A stretch of 64,000 nucleotides of DNA from Chitinophagales bacterium (lineage in GTDB: Bacteria > Bacteroidota > Bacteroidia > Chitinophagales > Saprospiraceae), in contig JAAFIM010000001.1 in assembly GCA_013297745.1 (NCBI GenBank), positions 100,304-164,303 on the forward strand, written 5' to 3'. The notes beneath the pieces are model-generated. The model had not been told where the DNA came from. It saw only the letters and a program-made list of their open reading frames with translations, and searched no databases. Of this stretch, positions 52,615-60,983 are shown piece after piece; the stretch's first letter is position 1; each line of letters starts with the position of its first letter. The translations under genes were made by a program, and so were the position numbers.

Positions 52615-53238
52615 ATGCTAAAACATTTTTTTCTATTTATTTGCCTTTTTACTTATCTGTCGCTCGCTGCGCAAATAAAACCTGTAGTTATTTACTCTGG
52701 CGAATATTGCGTGGAAAGGACAGTTATCAACCCTCTTTATTATAAACCTTGCCAGCAAGGCGCAGATACCAATAAACAAGAAAAGCATATTTTTGAATTG
52801 GTATTATTAGAAAATAATGAATTTTGGGCTGTGCAAAATAGCAGATACACTTTTCAGCGCGATAGTTTGCAGTTCATCACAGGACGTTGGAAAATAGATA
52901 GTCAAAATTATGTATTGGAAGTAGATAGCGCGCCCAAGCGTTTTAGCCATTTCAAAAAAGTTAGTTATCGTCCCGATTATTTTAAAAGACCTTTTTTTCG
53001 TTCGCCTAATCGCGCAAGATATTTGGATAGTGAAAATTATAATTTCGTTCTGCCTGCCACAAGCAATAATATTTCGCAAGAAGGTTTATTTATTTATCCC
53101 AAAGAATGTTTTTGTTTTATCGTTCTGACCAAAACGCTAACTTTTCCCACTCAAAAAAAGAGTTTGCCTATACAGTTTTTCTTTGAATCTTCTATTCTTG
53201 CCGAAATCCCGCGCACTTTGTACGAGTTAAAAGATTGA
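52615..53238 (+). CDS. Small secreted protein of unknown function (copy 1)
   Basis: 207 residues with signal peptide (MLKHFFLFICLFTYLSLAAQ). The mature part begins VVIYSGEYCVERTVINPLYY and has YTFQRDSLQFITGRWKID, suggesting a lipocalin-like or beta-rich fold, but no family is recognised. The closing peptide EIPRTLYELKD is identical in copy 2. The C-terminal third (SENYNFVLPATSN) differs strongly from copy 2. Confidence 0.7.
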   Translation: MLKHFFLFICLFTYLSLAAQIKPVVIYSGEYCVERTVINPLYYKPCQQGADTNKQEKHIFELVLLENNEFWAVQNSRYTFQRDSLQFITGRWKIDSQNYVLEVDSAPKRFSHFKKVSYRPDYFKRPFFRSPNRARYLDSENYNFVLPATSNNISQEGLFIYPKECFCFIVLTKTLTFPTQKKSLPIQFFFESSILAEIPRTLYELKD

Positions 53239-53243
53239 TATTA

Positions 53244-53274
53244 TAAAGTCTGCCTGTGGGTGGACTTTTTTTTA
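53244..53274 (+). terminator. Terminator of copy 1
   Basis: Stem AAAGTCTGCC / GGGTGGACTTT with T run; repeated at 53955-53987 behind copy 2. Confidence 0.75.
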
Positions 53275-53324
53275 TTTAATCTGTAACTTTTTCGCTATCT
53301 GCTATTTATGAATAAAATTATAAG

Positions 53325-53948
53325 ATGATGCTAAAACATTTTTTTCTATTTCTCTGCCTTTTTGGTTCTCTGTCGCTCGCTGCGCAAATAAAACCTGTAG
53401 TTATTTACTCTGGCGAATATTGCGTGGAAAGGACGGTTATAAACCCTCTTTATTATAAACCTTGCCAACAAGATGCAGATACAAATAGACAAGAAAAACA
53501 TATCTTTGAGCTGGTATTATTAGAAAATAATGAATTTTGGGCTGTGCAAAATAGCAGATACACTTTTCAGCGCGATAGTTTGCAGTTCATCACAGGACGT
53601 TGGAAAATAGATAGTCAAAATTATGTATTGGAAGTAGATAGCGCGCCTAAGCGTTTTAGCCATTTCAAAAAAGTTAGTTATCGTCCCGATTATTTTAAAA
53701 GACCTTTTTTCCGTGCGCCCAATCGCGCCCAACACTTAGATTTTGAAGAATATCAAATGGTAGTACCTTTTACCCACTCAAAAATGAAGCATATTAGCCT
53801 GCGTATTTACCCAACTGAATGTTTTTGTTTTATTGGTCTAACACAATCATTCACTTTTCCTATCAATACTACCTCTTTGCCCATTCAATACCTTGACCCT
53901 GAATTTACAGCCGAAATCCCGCGCACTTTGTACGAGTTAAAAGATTGA
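53325..53948 (+). CDS. Small secreted protein of unknown function (copy 2)
   Basis: 207 residues counted from the first ATG; the ATG at 53328 is the true equivalent of copy 1. Same signal peptide type and the same central block as copy 1. Residues about 130-190 (EEYQMVVPFTHSKMKHISL) diverge, and then the last 11 residues are again identical. Function unknown. Confidence 0.7.
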   Translation: MMLKHFFLFLCLFGSLSLAAQIKPVVIYSGEYCVERTVINPLYYKPCQQDADTNRQEKHIFELVLLENNEFWAVQNSRYTFQRDSLQFITGRWKIDSQNYVLEVDSAPKRFSHFKKVSYRPDYFKRPFFRAPNRAQHLDFEEYQMVVPFTHSKMKHISLRIYPTECFCFIGLTQSFTFPINTTSLPIQYLDPEFTAEIPRTLYELKD

Positions 53949-53954
53949 TATTAT

Positions 53955-53987
53955 AAAGTCTGCCTGTGGGCGGGCTTTTTTTTTGCA
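53955..53987 (+). terminator. Terminator of copy 2
   Basis: Stem AAAGTCTGCC / GGGCGGGCTTT with T run, the repeat counterpart of 53244-53274. Confidence 0.75.
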
Positions 53988-53992
53988 CAAAA

Positions 53993-54024
53993 TTGGCATT
54001 TTATAAATAAATAGATTAGTTTTG
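53993..54024 (+). promoter_or_regulatory. Promoter of the DUF389 gene
   Basis: TTG (53993-53995), 21 bases, then TAGTTTTG (54017-54024). The TTG used by a longer frame at 54022 lies inside the -7 box, so translation begins at the ATG at 54043 or later. Confidence 0.7.
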
Positions 54025-54042
54025 CGCCAAATTTTTCTCCTT

Positions 54043-55566
54043 ATGAGAAAAAAGAAACACTCAACCCCACAAAACGAAAACAACAATATGCCAGAAAATA
54101 ACGAAACCCAAAATAATCAAACTAACCCAACCGACCAACAAGAAACTAATCACGAAAACCAAACTGACCAACAAGAATACTTTAGCCAAGAAGATTTTGA
54201 ACCAACTTGGCAAGAGCGGCTTAAAGATTTATTCAGTTTGCAATTGGATACGGACGAAGCCAACACTCACGCCCAAATTAGCAAAAGTATAGATTTCAAA
54301 GGCGGCAATTTATGGGCTTTGTTGTTCGCGGCAGCTTTGGCTTCTATAGGTTTGAACACCAATTCTGTAGCTGTGATTATTGGCGCAATGTTGATTTCTC
54401 CCCTAATGCAACCGATTGTGGCTGTGGGTTATGCAGCAGCTACGATTGATTTGAGTTTATTGCGCACAGCAGCCCGCAACTTGGGTTTAATGGTTTTGGT
54501 GGCTTTATCGGCAGCATTTTTATACTTTTTGCTAACGCCGCTCAAAGAAGCCACGCCCGAAATTTTGGCTCGCGTGCGCCCAACTTTATACGATGTGTTG
54601 ATAGCCATTTCGGGGGGAGCGGTTGGAATAATTGCCGCCACACAACGGGAAAAAAATCTACTCTCTTTGGCTGGCGTAGCGATTGCTACAGCGTTGATGC
54701 CGCCGCTTTGCGTGGCTGGGTATGGGTTGGCGACAGCGCAATTTGGTTTCTTTGTGGGTGGTTTTTTCTTATTTTTTATCAATTCGGTATTTATAAGCCT
54801 AACAAGTTTATTATTTACCAAATTTTTTCTAAAATTCCCCAACAAAACCTTTCTAGAACCCAAACAAGAGCAACAAGCCAAATATATTTTGGGTGGATTA
54901 ATCGCTTTGGCTGTAGTGCCGAGTATTTTTACCGCCGTGCAAGTGGTACGCGAAGCTATTTTTATCAACAGAGCCAATTTTTTTATAACTGATAACCTCA
55001 CTTTTTCCAACACAACGATATTAAAACCGTACAATTTGCAATATAATTTGGATACGCCCACAATAGAACTGGTGTTAATCGGCGAACCTTTGCCCGCGCA
55101 AGTGGTTGAAAACGTGCAGAATAAACTACAAGATGCGCGTTATAATCTAAGCGGTTCTAAACTAATTTTGCGCCAAAGCAACAATAGCCAAAGTTATTAC
55201 GGCGGACAAATCAACAGCTCGGTCGTAGAATCTGCCTTAAAAACCAAAGACCAAATTATAGAAGACCAGCGCAAAAAAATCAACGAATTGGAGCGCAATA
55301 CGGGCAAATCTGGCGGAGGCGGACAAGCTATTTCTCAACAAAATTTAACATCAATTAGCAAAAAATTGGCTGCCCTATTCCCAGAAGTGCGCAAAGTGGC
55401 TTATAATGAAATGTTGAGTGTTTCGCCCGACGGCGGCACAGCAGAATTAATGCCCATTTTTTTGATAAAAACAGAATCCGATTTGGATAAAGATACCAAA
55501 AATAAGATTGAGAACTTTTTAAAAATAGAGTTGGACTTAAACGCGGTGCAGGTGATAAGCTATTAA
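54043..55566 (+). CDS. DUF389 membrane protein
   Basis: About 507 residues. An Asn/Gln/Glu-rich head (about 1-55) is followed by a domain with about six helices carrying the family signature IGLNTNSVAVIIGAMLISPL (about 107-126), AISGGAVGIIAATQRE and IATALMPPLCVAGYG. A periplasmic or cytoplasmic C-terminal part (about 300-507) follows, with a coiled-coil segment (KDQIIEDQRKKINELERN). The function of DUF389 proteins is unknown. Its own promoter suggests a single-gene unit. Confidence 0.85.
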   Translation: MRKKKHSTPQNENNNMPENNETQNNQTNPTDQQETNHENQTDQQEYFSQEDFEPTWQERLKDLFSLQLDTDEANTHAQISKSIDFKGGNLWALLFAAALASIGLNTNSVAVIIGAMLISPLMQPIVAVGYAAATIDLSLLRTAARNLGLMVLVALSAAFLYFLLTPLKEATPEILARVRPTLYDVLIAISGGAVGIIAATQREKNLLSLAGVAIATALMPPLCVAGYGLATAQFGFFVGGFFLFFINSVFISLTSLLFTKFFLKFPNKTFLEPKQEQQAKYILGGLIALAVVPSIFTAVQVVREAIFINRANFFITDNLTFSNTTILKPYNLQYNLDTPTIELVLIGEPLPAQVVENVQNKLQDARYNLSGSKLILRQSNNSQSYYGGQINSSVVESALKTKDQIIEDQRKKINELERNTGKSGGGGQAISQQNLTSISKKLAALFPEVRKVAYNEMLSVSPDGGTAELMPIFLIKTESDLDKDTKNKIENFLKIELDLNAVQVISY

Positions 55567-55673
55567 CCAAAAATACTTTTTATAAATTTTTTTTTTAAAA
55601 AATAGCCAAGCACACAACAAATTAATAATTTGTTACGTTGAAGCAGCAACACAATTAAAAAACAATTAATAAT

Positions 55674-56102
55674 ATGCTTAAACAAATCATTTTCGCCACT
55701 ACTTTGGCTATCTTCGCTTTCGCGCAAAATGCTAACGCTCAAAAAAAAGCTGAAGTAAAAACACTTGGCGATTTAATCTCTTACAACATCGCTGACCTTC
55801 AGAAAACAACAACACAAAAACCCAAACAAGAAACCACCACGCTTGGTGAAATTTCGGCTTTAGCTGAGCTCAAATCAACTTCTGCTCCAGCAACCTGCGA
55901 AATCACTAGCCTTGTTCTACAAATAGAACGCGCTGGCTTAGACCCAATGGAAATTACTGGCTTGACCAATAAAGAAAAGTTTTCTAAAACGATGAAGTCC
56001 CTCAAAAAAGGCGACCGCCTCACTTTTACCCAAATGAAAGGCAAATGCAAAGGCGAGGCTAAAGAACAGGAATTAACTGATGTGGTGATTGAAGTGAAAT
56101 AA
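55674..56102 (+). CDS. Small secreted protein, possibly GldM-C-like
   Basis: 142 residues. Signal peptide MLKQIIFATTLAIFAFAQNA. After a Thr/Gln/Lys-rich linker, the last 70 residues (CEITSLVLQIERAGLDPMEI, then FSKTMKSLKKGDRLTF, MKGKCKGEAKEQ) have the order seen in the C-terminal domain of GldM, a T9SS motor subunit: a strand, a helix, then a charged hairpin. This is a pattern match by eye, not proof. If true, it would be a free single-domain relative. Confidence 0.5.
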   Translation: MLKQIIFATTLAIFAFAQNANAQKKAEVKTLGDLISYNIADLQKTTTQKPKQETTTLGEISALAELKSTSAPATCEITSLVLQIERAGLDPMEITGLTNKEKFSKTMKSLKKGDRLTFTQMKGKCKGEAKEQELTDVVIEVK

Positions 56103-56117
56103 TAAGAACATTCAAAT

Positions 56118-56246
56118 TTATAAAAGTCCTTTTGCAAAAGAGGGCTTTTTTTATTTATTTTTGGTAACTTTTTGAGCATTGCTTTTCTATAATGATTTAT
56201 ATAGAATAAAAAAATCCCCTCTCCAGCTCGGAAAGGGGATTTATAA
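56118..56246. terminator. Two terminators between convergent genes
   Basis: 56120-56152 has AAAAGTCCTTTTG / AAAGAGGGCTTTTTTT for the plus-strand gene. 56212-56246 has AAATCCCCT / AGGGGATTT for the minus-strand decarboxylase gene. Confidence 0.7.
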
Positions 56247-56263
56247 TTTTTATAAATTCATAA

Positions 56264-57448
56264 CTAATCAATAGCTATAATTTTGACAGGAGGCAAACCG
56301 TTGAAGAAAGCAGCGCCTGTGCTGTGCGTGTACGCGCCCATAGTTGGCACCAACAATAAATCGCCAATTTCCATATCAGGCAATAAATGGTCGTGGCGGG
56401 AAACTACATCAGAAGAATCGCAAGTTGGCCCTGCAATAATACAAGTTTCCAAAGCTGCCGTGCGAGATTTGGGGTGCATAATTTCGTAATCTACGTGGTC
56501 AAACACTTTACCAGAAAAACAGCCGTACAAACCTTCGTCGATAAAATACCAAGTTTCGCCAGAACGCACATTTTTACCCAAAATTTTGGTAATCAAAGTA
56601 GCATTGCGAGCAGCCAAACCGCGGCCAGGTTCTGCCACATAACGCGCGCCTGTATCGCCAAAATGATTTTCTAAATAACCATAAACTTCTGCTGCAAAAC
56701 TGTGCAAACTCGGAATTGCTTCGCGATAAGGCGCGGGAAATCCCCCACCAATATCTATCAACTCCAAAGGACAGCCAATTTCTACACAATAATCCCAAAA
56801 CTTACGCACTTCTATCAACATATCGTCGTAATCGGTCGGGTCGATACATTGAGAACCCACGTGAAAAGCCAAGCCTTTGACCGTTCCGCCCTTTTGCATA
56901 GCGGCATTTACCAACTCGCGCGCTTTGGACAATTCGCAACCAAATTTGGCAGACAAGTTGATTAAACTATGCTCGCCAGATGCTTTTAATCTCAAAATCA
57001 GATTAAAATCTTTGCTATAATTTAGCATTTTATCCAATTCGCTTTCGCAATCAAACGTGAACCAACGCACGCCAGCCTCGTGGCAAATGGAGATATTTTC
57101 AGCCGTTTTGCAAGGATGGGTATGAATCATTCTGTCCGTGCTAAAACCAGCTTTTAAAGTTGCGTGGAGTTCGCCGTGTGAGCAAATATCCACAAAACCG
57201 CCTTCTTTTTGCAATTCGTCAAGGAGGCTTGGTTCATAATTCGCTTTGACCGCGTAGTACAAATCTACTTTGGGCATTGCAGTTTTGAGCGTCCTATAAT
57301 TTTCGCGGATTGAAGTGCGGCTATACACCACTAAAGGTGTGCCGTACGTGTTGGCCAACTCATTGGCGCGTTCAAAGCTAATTACGGGGCGAGCGATTTC
57401 CTTTTCTGTGAGGACAGCTAAGGGTTCAAACTGCGTGTTTTCTTTCAT
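56264..57448 (-). CDS. Type III PLP decarboxylase (ornithine decarboxylase-like)
   Basis: 394 residues of the alanine-racemase-fold group. The PLP lysine lies in DLYYAVKAN (near 69), the HVGSQ and GGGFP motifs follow, EPGRGL binds phosphate, and the catalytic Cys is in AGPTCDSSDVV near 340. The CDSSD form fits ornithine (or lysine) decarboxylase better than diaminopimelate decarboxylase, which has a CES-type motif. It makes putrescine or cadaverine in the cytoplasm. A promoter is at 57519-57550. Confidence 0.87.
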   Translation of the reverse strand: MKENTQFEPLAVLTEKEIARPVISFERANELANTYGTPLVVYSRTSIRENYRTLKTAMPKVDLYYAVKANYEPSLLDELQKEGGFVDICSHGELHATLKAGFSTDRMIHTHPCKTAENISICHEAGVRWFTFDCESELDKMLNYSKDFNLILRLKASGEHSLINLSAKFGCELSKARELVNAAMQKGGTVKGLAFHVGSQCIDPTDYDDMLIEVRKFWDYCVEIGCPLELIDIGGGFPAPYREAIPSLHSFAAEVYGYLENHFGDTGARYVAEPGRGLAARNATLITKILGKNVRSGETWYFIDEGLYGCFSGKVFDHVDYEIMHPKSRTAALETCIIAGPTCDSSDVVSRHDHLLPDMEIGDLLLVPTMGAYTHSTGAAFFNGLPPVKIIAID

Positions 57449-57518
57449 TGAGAGAATACTATATTTGTATTGTTGTGAGTAAAAATGAATTTATTATACC
57501 TTTTTTGAAATAGGACAG

Positions 57519-57550
57519 CAAAAATAAGCAAAAGTTTTCAATTCGTGCAA
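57519..57550 (-). promoter_or_regulatory. Promoter of the decarboxylase gene
   Basis: Minus-strand TTG (57550-57548), 21 bases, then TATTTTTG (57526-57519). Confidence 0.65.
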
Positions 57551-57579
57551 CTTTTTTTAGAAAAAATGATAAAAAAAAC

Positions 57580-57607
57580 TTGAATTCAATTTTTTTAGCT
57601 ATTTTTG
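57580..57607 (+). promoter_or_regulatory. Promoter of the 42-residue gene
   Basis: TTG (57580-57582), 17 bases, then TATTTTTG (57600-57607), about 33 bases before the ATG at 57641. Confidence 0.65.
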
Positions 57608-57640
57608 CGGCAAATTATTCACTTTTTAAATAAGATAATT

Positions 57641-57769
57641 ATGTCTAATTCAGGCGCACCACAAGGGGCAAAAGCCACATTTTTATTGGGTTTGATTACA
57701 GCTATTGTTACTTTGGTACTGTTAATCAATTATGTAGTTAGTCAAAATATGATTAATTTACCCAAATAA
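57641..57769 (+). CDS. 42-residue single-helix membrane protein
   Basis: The frame from ATG 57641 to TAA 57767-57769 codes for MSNSGAPQGAKATFLL followed by GLITAIVTLVLLINYVVSQ and NMINLPK. There is one transmembrane helix (about 14-34) with short polar ends. It lies between a consensus promoter (57580-57607) and a strong terminator (57789-57828) and has nothing else on its transcript, so a real small gene is likely. Function is unknown; single-helix proteins of this size are often subunits of membrane complexes or regulators. Confidence 0.75.
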   Translation: MSNSGAPQGAKATFLLGLITAIVTLVLLINYVVSQNMINLPK

Positions 57770-57788
57770 TCCAGCTTTATTTTTAGCA

Positions 57789-57828
57789 AAAAGCGTTCCA
57801 ACTACACAAGTTGAAACGCTTTTTTTTT
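57789..57828. terminator. Bidirectional terminator
   Basis: Stem AAAAGCGTTCCAACT / AGTTGAAACGCTTTT with A and T runs on the two sides. Confidence 0.9.
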
Positions 57829-57830
57829 GC

Positions 57831-58151
57831 TTATATTTTCACCAAATTTCCCCGCTCGTCCTCCAGCTCAATTCCCGTATATCGGCATAACTCTTCAATT
57901 ATAGCAAATGTTTGATATTGTTGTATAAAAGACGGCGGAAATAGTTTTGTAGCTCTTCCATTAATTACGAAAATGGGCGAATAAGGACTTTCTAAATCAA
58001 ACTCACTTCTAATTTTTTCAATATCGGCAACTTTGTACGTCCATTTTTGGGTAGCCGATAAGCAATAACAGCATAAATTATAAAATATAAAATTTGGAAA
58101 GGCACAAGCCCTCAATAAGGGCTGAGCGTATAATAAGTATGAGCAGCCCAA
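57831..58151 (-). pseudogene. Remnant of the 60408-60983 family
   Basis: The last 75 codons (QKWTYKVADIEKIRSEFD to ELCRYTGIELEDERGNLVKI) are parallel to the C-terminal part of the 191-residue protein at 60408-60983. The first 30 residues do not match it, lack its two helices and use a TTG start. Another frame of the same stretch reads hydrophobic (FIIYAVIAYRLPK), which hints at a frameshift. It is best read as a broken duplicate; a short functional protein cannot be excluded. Confidence 0.6.
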
Positions 58152-58155
58152 GTAT

Positions 58156-59511
58156 TTAGAATTTTTTCAATTCTTGCAATAAATTATTATGCGCTTCATT
58201 TATTCGCAAAATTTTAACCACTGCAAATTTATTTTTATCAATTTTCACCTCTAATACAACATCTTGCATTGGGCTAATAAACGCAGCTTCTTTTTTATTA
58301 TCTTGTATGCCGAACTCAACTTTACAAGGCTGATATTCTTCTGCAGTTTCCCTGTTATATGTTTTTATAAAGCTCACAAAACCACTTTTCGCTTCATTAT
58401 CAATTTCTTGCACTTGAGTATTAGCAGCTTCTTCCATCGCCAAAAAATTATTAAAATACATTATTTGGGCTGTTTTTACCCCTCTAAATGTGTGTAATGT
58501 ATCCTGAACGCGCTGATATTTACAAAGATTTATTGTGATAAAACCTATTGAATCCCGATTGGCTTTTATCGCTGATTTATTCAATAAATTTATAAGTGCT
58601 GTATTTATTTTGTTATAATTAGCCGTGTCGTTGGACTGTTTATAACTTTCCTGTTTAGAGTAAAGTTGTAGTAATTCTTTGCTTTGTTTTTTATTTTTTA
58701 ATTGTAATTCCTCTACATAATACCCAGCCGTTATTGATTTACAATTTTCCTTATAAGGCTTTTTTTGAAAAGGAATTTGTAGCTCAAGTGCTTCAATTTT
58801 ACGCTTAATGACAGTCTTAATTTGCTCTGTATTCAACATCCAAGCATCTATAAAAGGAGATAAATAACTATATTGCTTTTGTAAAATTAAAAAACTGCTC
58901 TCTGTGCGCGTTTCTGCAATTTTGTGGTCAAAATAGTTTATTATTTTCAACTCAACCGTATCGTTCATTGTACAAACTTGCCAATACAAACTATCCAAAG
59001 TCCAGCGATAATAGTGTTTAATTTTAAATTCTTTTATATCTATTAAAGTGTTTAAATAGCCATTCAAACTGTTATCTTGTTTTGCTTCTTTAATCAATCG
59101 GTTGGCTTCCAATTCAATTAATGATAGTACGATGTGGGTAGAATCTTTAAATAAATTTAACGCAATAGCTTTATTTTCAGCCCTTACCGCCAATTCTTTA
59201 ATTTTTGTTAAATGCTCAATTCTCAAATTTTCTTTTCGCGAATAGCAGCCTTCAGGTTGTAAATATCTATAACCATCACACAACCTACCAAAAACGAAAT
59301 GAGGTTGAATAAACTCAGAATTATTTGTAGCCGCTTCAATTAATTTTTTTGTGCTGTCATAACGACTTTCAAATTTATCAAAATACTCTTTACAAGTTTC
59401 AAGAGGTCTATCGTAAAAATTATTATTAATAGTATTTTTATCGCTATTATTGGTTACTGCCAAAGAAATTAAGCAACAAAATAGTACGTAAAACCAGTTG
59501 GATGTTTTCAT
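58156..59511 (-). CDS. Secreted helical protein of unknown function
   Basis: 451 residues. N-terminal signal (MKTSNWFYVLFCCLISLAVT). The mature part is rich in Lys, Asn and helical stretches (ELQLKNKKQSKELLQLYSKQ) with scattered cysteines. No family is recognised. It lies among duplicated and decayed small genes, and 5 bases before the remnant at 57831-58151. Confidence 0.6.
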   Translation of the reverse strand: MKTSNWFYVLFCCLISLAVTNNSDKNTINNNFYDRPLETCKEYFDKFESRYDSTKKLIEAATNNSEFIQPHFVFGRLCDGYRYLQPEGCYSRKENLRIEHLTKIKELAVRAENKAIALNLFKDSTHIVLSLIELEANRLIKEAKQDNSLNGYLNTLIDIKEFKIKHYYRWTLDSLYWQVCTMNDTVELKIINYFDHKIAETRTESSFLILQKQYSYLSPFIDAWMLNTEQIKTVIKRKIEALELQIPFQKKPYKENCKSITAGYYVEELQLKNKKQSKELLQLYSKQESYKQSNDTANYNKINTALINLLNKSAIKANRDSIGFITINLCKYQRVQDTLHTFRGVKTAQIMYFNNFLAMEEAANTQVQEIDNEAKSGFVSFIKTYNRETAEEYQPCKVEFGIQDNKKEAAFISPMQDVVLEVKIDKNKFAVVKILRINEAHNNLLQELKKF

Positions 59512-59620
59512 AAAAAAGTGATTTAATTTTTTTAAAAAATAGGCTTACCAACAATATATGGTAGCCATTTTAAATTTTATTTTGTTTTTATTTATTTTGT
59601 CTTTCGAACAACATTTTAAG

Positions 59621-59824
59621 CTAAAATTGTTCATTATTAGTCGTTTTTATTGATAAATCACGATTTCGTAACCCTAATATATACTTTACTTCATTTGTAT
59701 CCATTCCTATTCTTATTTGTTGCCAGCGGTTTGCTGTGTAATTTTCTGAATACACAGTTGGGCAGGTACATTCGTGGCAAGCGTAAAAACAAAGAATAAT
59801 AAATAAAAATAAATAATTCTGCAT
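59621..59824 (-). pseudogene. Truncated copy of the BamE-like lipoprotein
   Basis: 67 residues. The first 45 (MQNYLFLFIILCFYACHECT to GMDTNEVKYILG) match the 115-residue protein at 59943-60290 almost perfectly, but the next bases differ and the frame ends after LRNRDLSIKTTNNEQF. The C-terminal half is missing. Upstream sequence and terminator are duplicated as well. Confidence 0.75.
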
Positions 59825-59907
59825 AATTAAAAGTTTTCAGCCCGCAAGATATAGCAATTTTTTATACCGCACAAATTTTTTAAATAAAAATAAGATTAGG
59901 GATATAA

Positions 59908-59938
59908 AAAAGCCCCAAGCGCAGAGGCAAGGGGCGAA
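59908..59938 (-). terminator. Terminator
   Basis: GCCCCTTGC / GCGCTTGGGGC stem, T run on the minus strand, following the 59943-60290 gene. Confidence 0.75.
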
Positions 59939-59942
59939 AAAT

Positions 59943-60290
59943 CTAATCATAAGCAATCGTGTCTTTTACAAGTCTAACAATCCAAGTGGAGTCAAAAAAA
60001 ATACTTTTTGTTTTCCAACACTCACAAGGAAAAATCTCTCCACCAATAGAATCATTAGAGTATTTCCAGTATCTTGTAAGTCCATTGTGTCTATTGATGA
60101 AAGCATCATATTTAAGCAAATTTGTAGACAAAGGTTCGCCTAATATATACTTTACTTCATTTGTATCCATTCCTACTCTTATTTGTCGCCAGCGATTTTC
60201 TGTATAATTTTCTGAATACACAGTCGGGCAGGTACATTCGTGGCAAGCGTAAAAACATAAAAGAATAAAGATAAATAAATAATTCTGCAT
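59943..60290 (-). CDS. BamE/SmpA-like small lipoprotein
   Basis: 115 residues. Lipobox FYAC near 14. RWRQIRVGMDTNEVKYILGE is close to the opening GM(T/S)xxxVxxxLG motif of the SmpA/OmlA/BamE fold, followed by RYWKYSND and a short strand. BamE helps outer-membrane protein assembly in other bacteria, but many lipoproteins share the fold, so the role is open. Its upstream neighbour ends in a near-identical terminator. Confidence 0.7.
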   Translation of the reverse strand: MQNYLFIFILLCFYACHECTCPTVYSENYTENRWRQIRVGMDTNEVKYILGEPLSTNLLKYDAFINRHNGLTRYWKYSNDSIGGEIFPCECWKTKSIFFDSTWIVRLVKDTIAYD

Positions 60291-60373
60291 AATTAAAAGT
60301 TTTCAGCGCGCAAGATATAGCAATTTTTGACACTTCACAAATTTTTAAAATAAAAATAAGATTTGAGATATAA

Positions 60374-60404
60374 AAAAGCCCCAAGCGCGAAGCAAGGGGC
60401 AAAT
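60374..60404 (-). terminator. Terminator of the 60408-62515 operon
   Basis: GCCCCTTGC / GCGCTTGGGGC stem and T run on the minus strand, just past the stop at 60408. Confidence 0.8.
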
Positions 60405-60407
60405 TAA

Positions 60408-60983
60408 TTATACTTTTACCAAATTTCCAAACTCGTCTTCCAGCCTAATACCTGTATGTTGGCAAATATCTTTGATAAGTTGAAATAAATGGCAACCAAG
60501 TATTTGGCTGGGAATGAGTTCTATTTCTTTAACCTCACTTTCAATATAAATAAAAAAAATAGGCCTATAATACTCATCCTCCGAGTGGTGTTCTTTCTCC
60601 ACGATTTTTTTTATATCTGTAATTTTATATGTCCACTGTACTTTTGGTGTATACAAACTAATTTTTTGATTAGTAACAGTAATTTCAAAAAAAAAGCTTT
60701 TAGCATCCACGGCACCTTTTAGAATAATATACATCCACCAAAGAAGTACAAATAGCATAAATACAATGAGTAAAGCTTCTATACTATTGCGTGAATACTG
60801 CGATAAATCAACTTGTATTAAATTGAAAATTAACACAAGTATAAATGTACCTATAAAGCCCAAAAAAGCAAGAGTTTTATAGCCTACTGTTTGCTCATAC
60901 GCCCAAAAACTTTGAAAGTATTCACTATAAAAGGTAATTTTATCACCTTCTACTATTTTTTTATAAAAAACTTCTTCTGGCAT
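60408..60983 (-). CDS. Two-helix membrane protein of unknown function
   Basis: 191 residues: a polar start (to about 32), two helices (about 38-57 and 68-90), then a cytoplasmic domain (about 100-191, ending TGIRLEDEFGNLVKV). Its ATG overlaps the last base of the upstream stop (TAATG), so it is co-translated with the 510-residue gene. A broken relative is at 57831-58151. A role as immunity or anchor protein for the upstream gene product is a guess from operon position. Confidence 0.65.
   Translation of the reverse strand: MPEEVFYKKIVEGDKITFYSEYFQSFWAYEQTVGYKTLAFLGFIGTFILVLIFNLIQVDLSQYSRNSIEALLIVFMLFVLLWWMYIILKGAVDAKSFFFEITVTNQKISLYTPKVQWTYKITDIKKIVEKEHHSEDEYYRPIFFIYIESEVKEIELIPSQILGCHLFQLIKDICQHTGIRLEDEFGNLVKV

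Larger units (their letters stand above)
52557..53990 (+). repeat. Direct tandem duplication of a gene unit (about 713 bp)
   Basis: The upstream segment beginning at 52557 (TTATTTAATCTGTAACTTTT) recurs at 53271. Everything through the gene and its terminator (AAAGTCTGCCTGTGGG) is repeated with an offset of 713 bases. The middle (about 52794-52985 against 53507-53698) is almost identical, while other parts differ. Confidence 0.9.
59828..60402. repeat. Duplicated unit: upstream region plus terminator of the BamE-like gene
   Basis: The segment 59828-59938 (AAGTTTTCAGCCCGCAAGAT on the plus strand) recurs at 60297-60402 with a few changes. With the matching gene starts this shows a duplication with an offset of about 466-469 bases. 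Confidence 0.8.

Noticed and set aside
54429-55061. 210-codon antisense frame opposite the DUF389 gene
   Set aside because: A shadow of the strongly biased membrane-protein codons on the plus strand; no recognisable domain.
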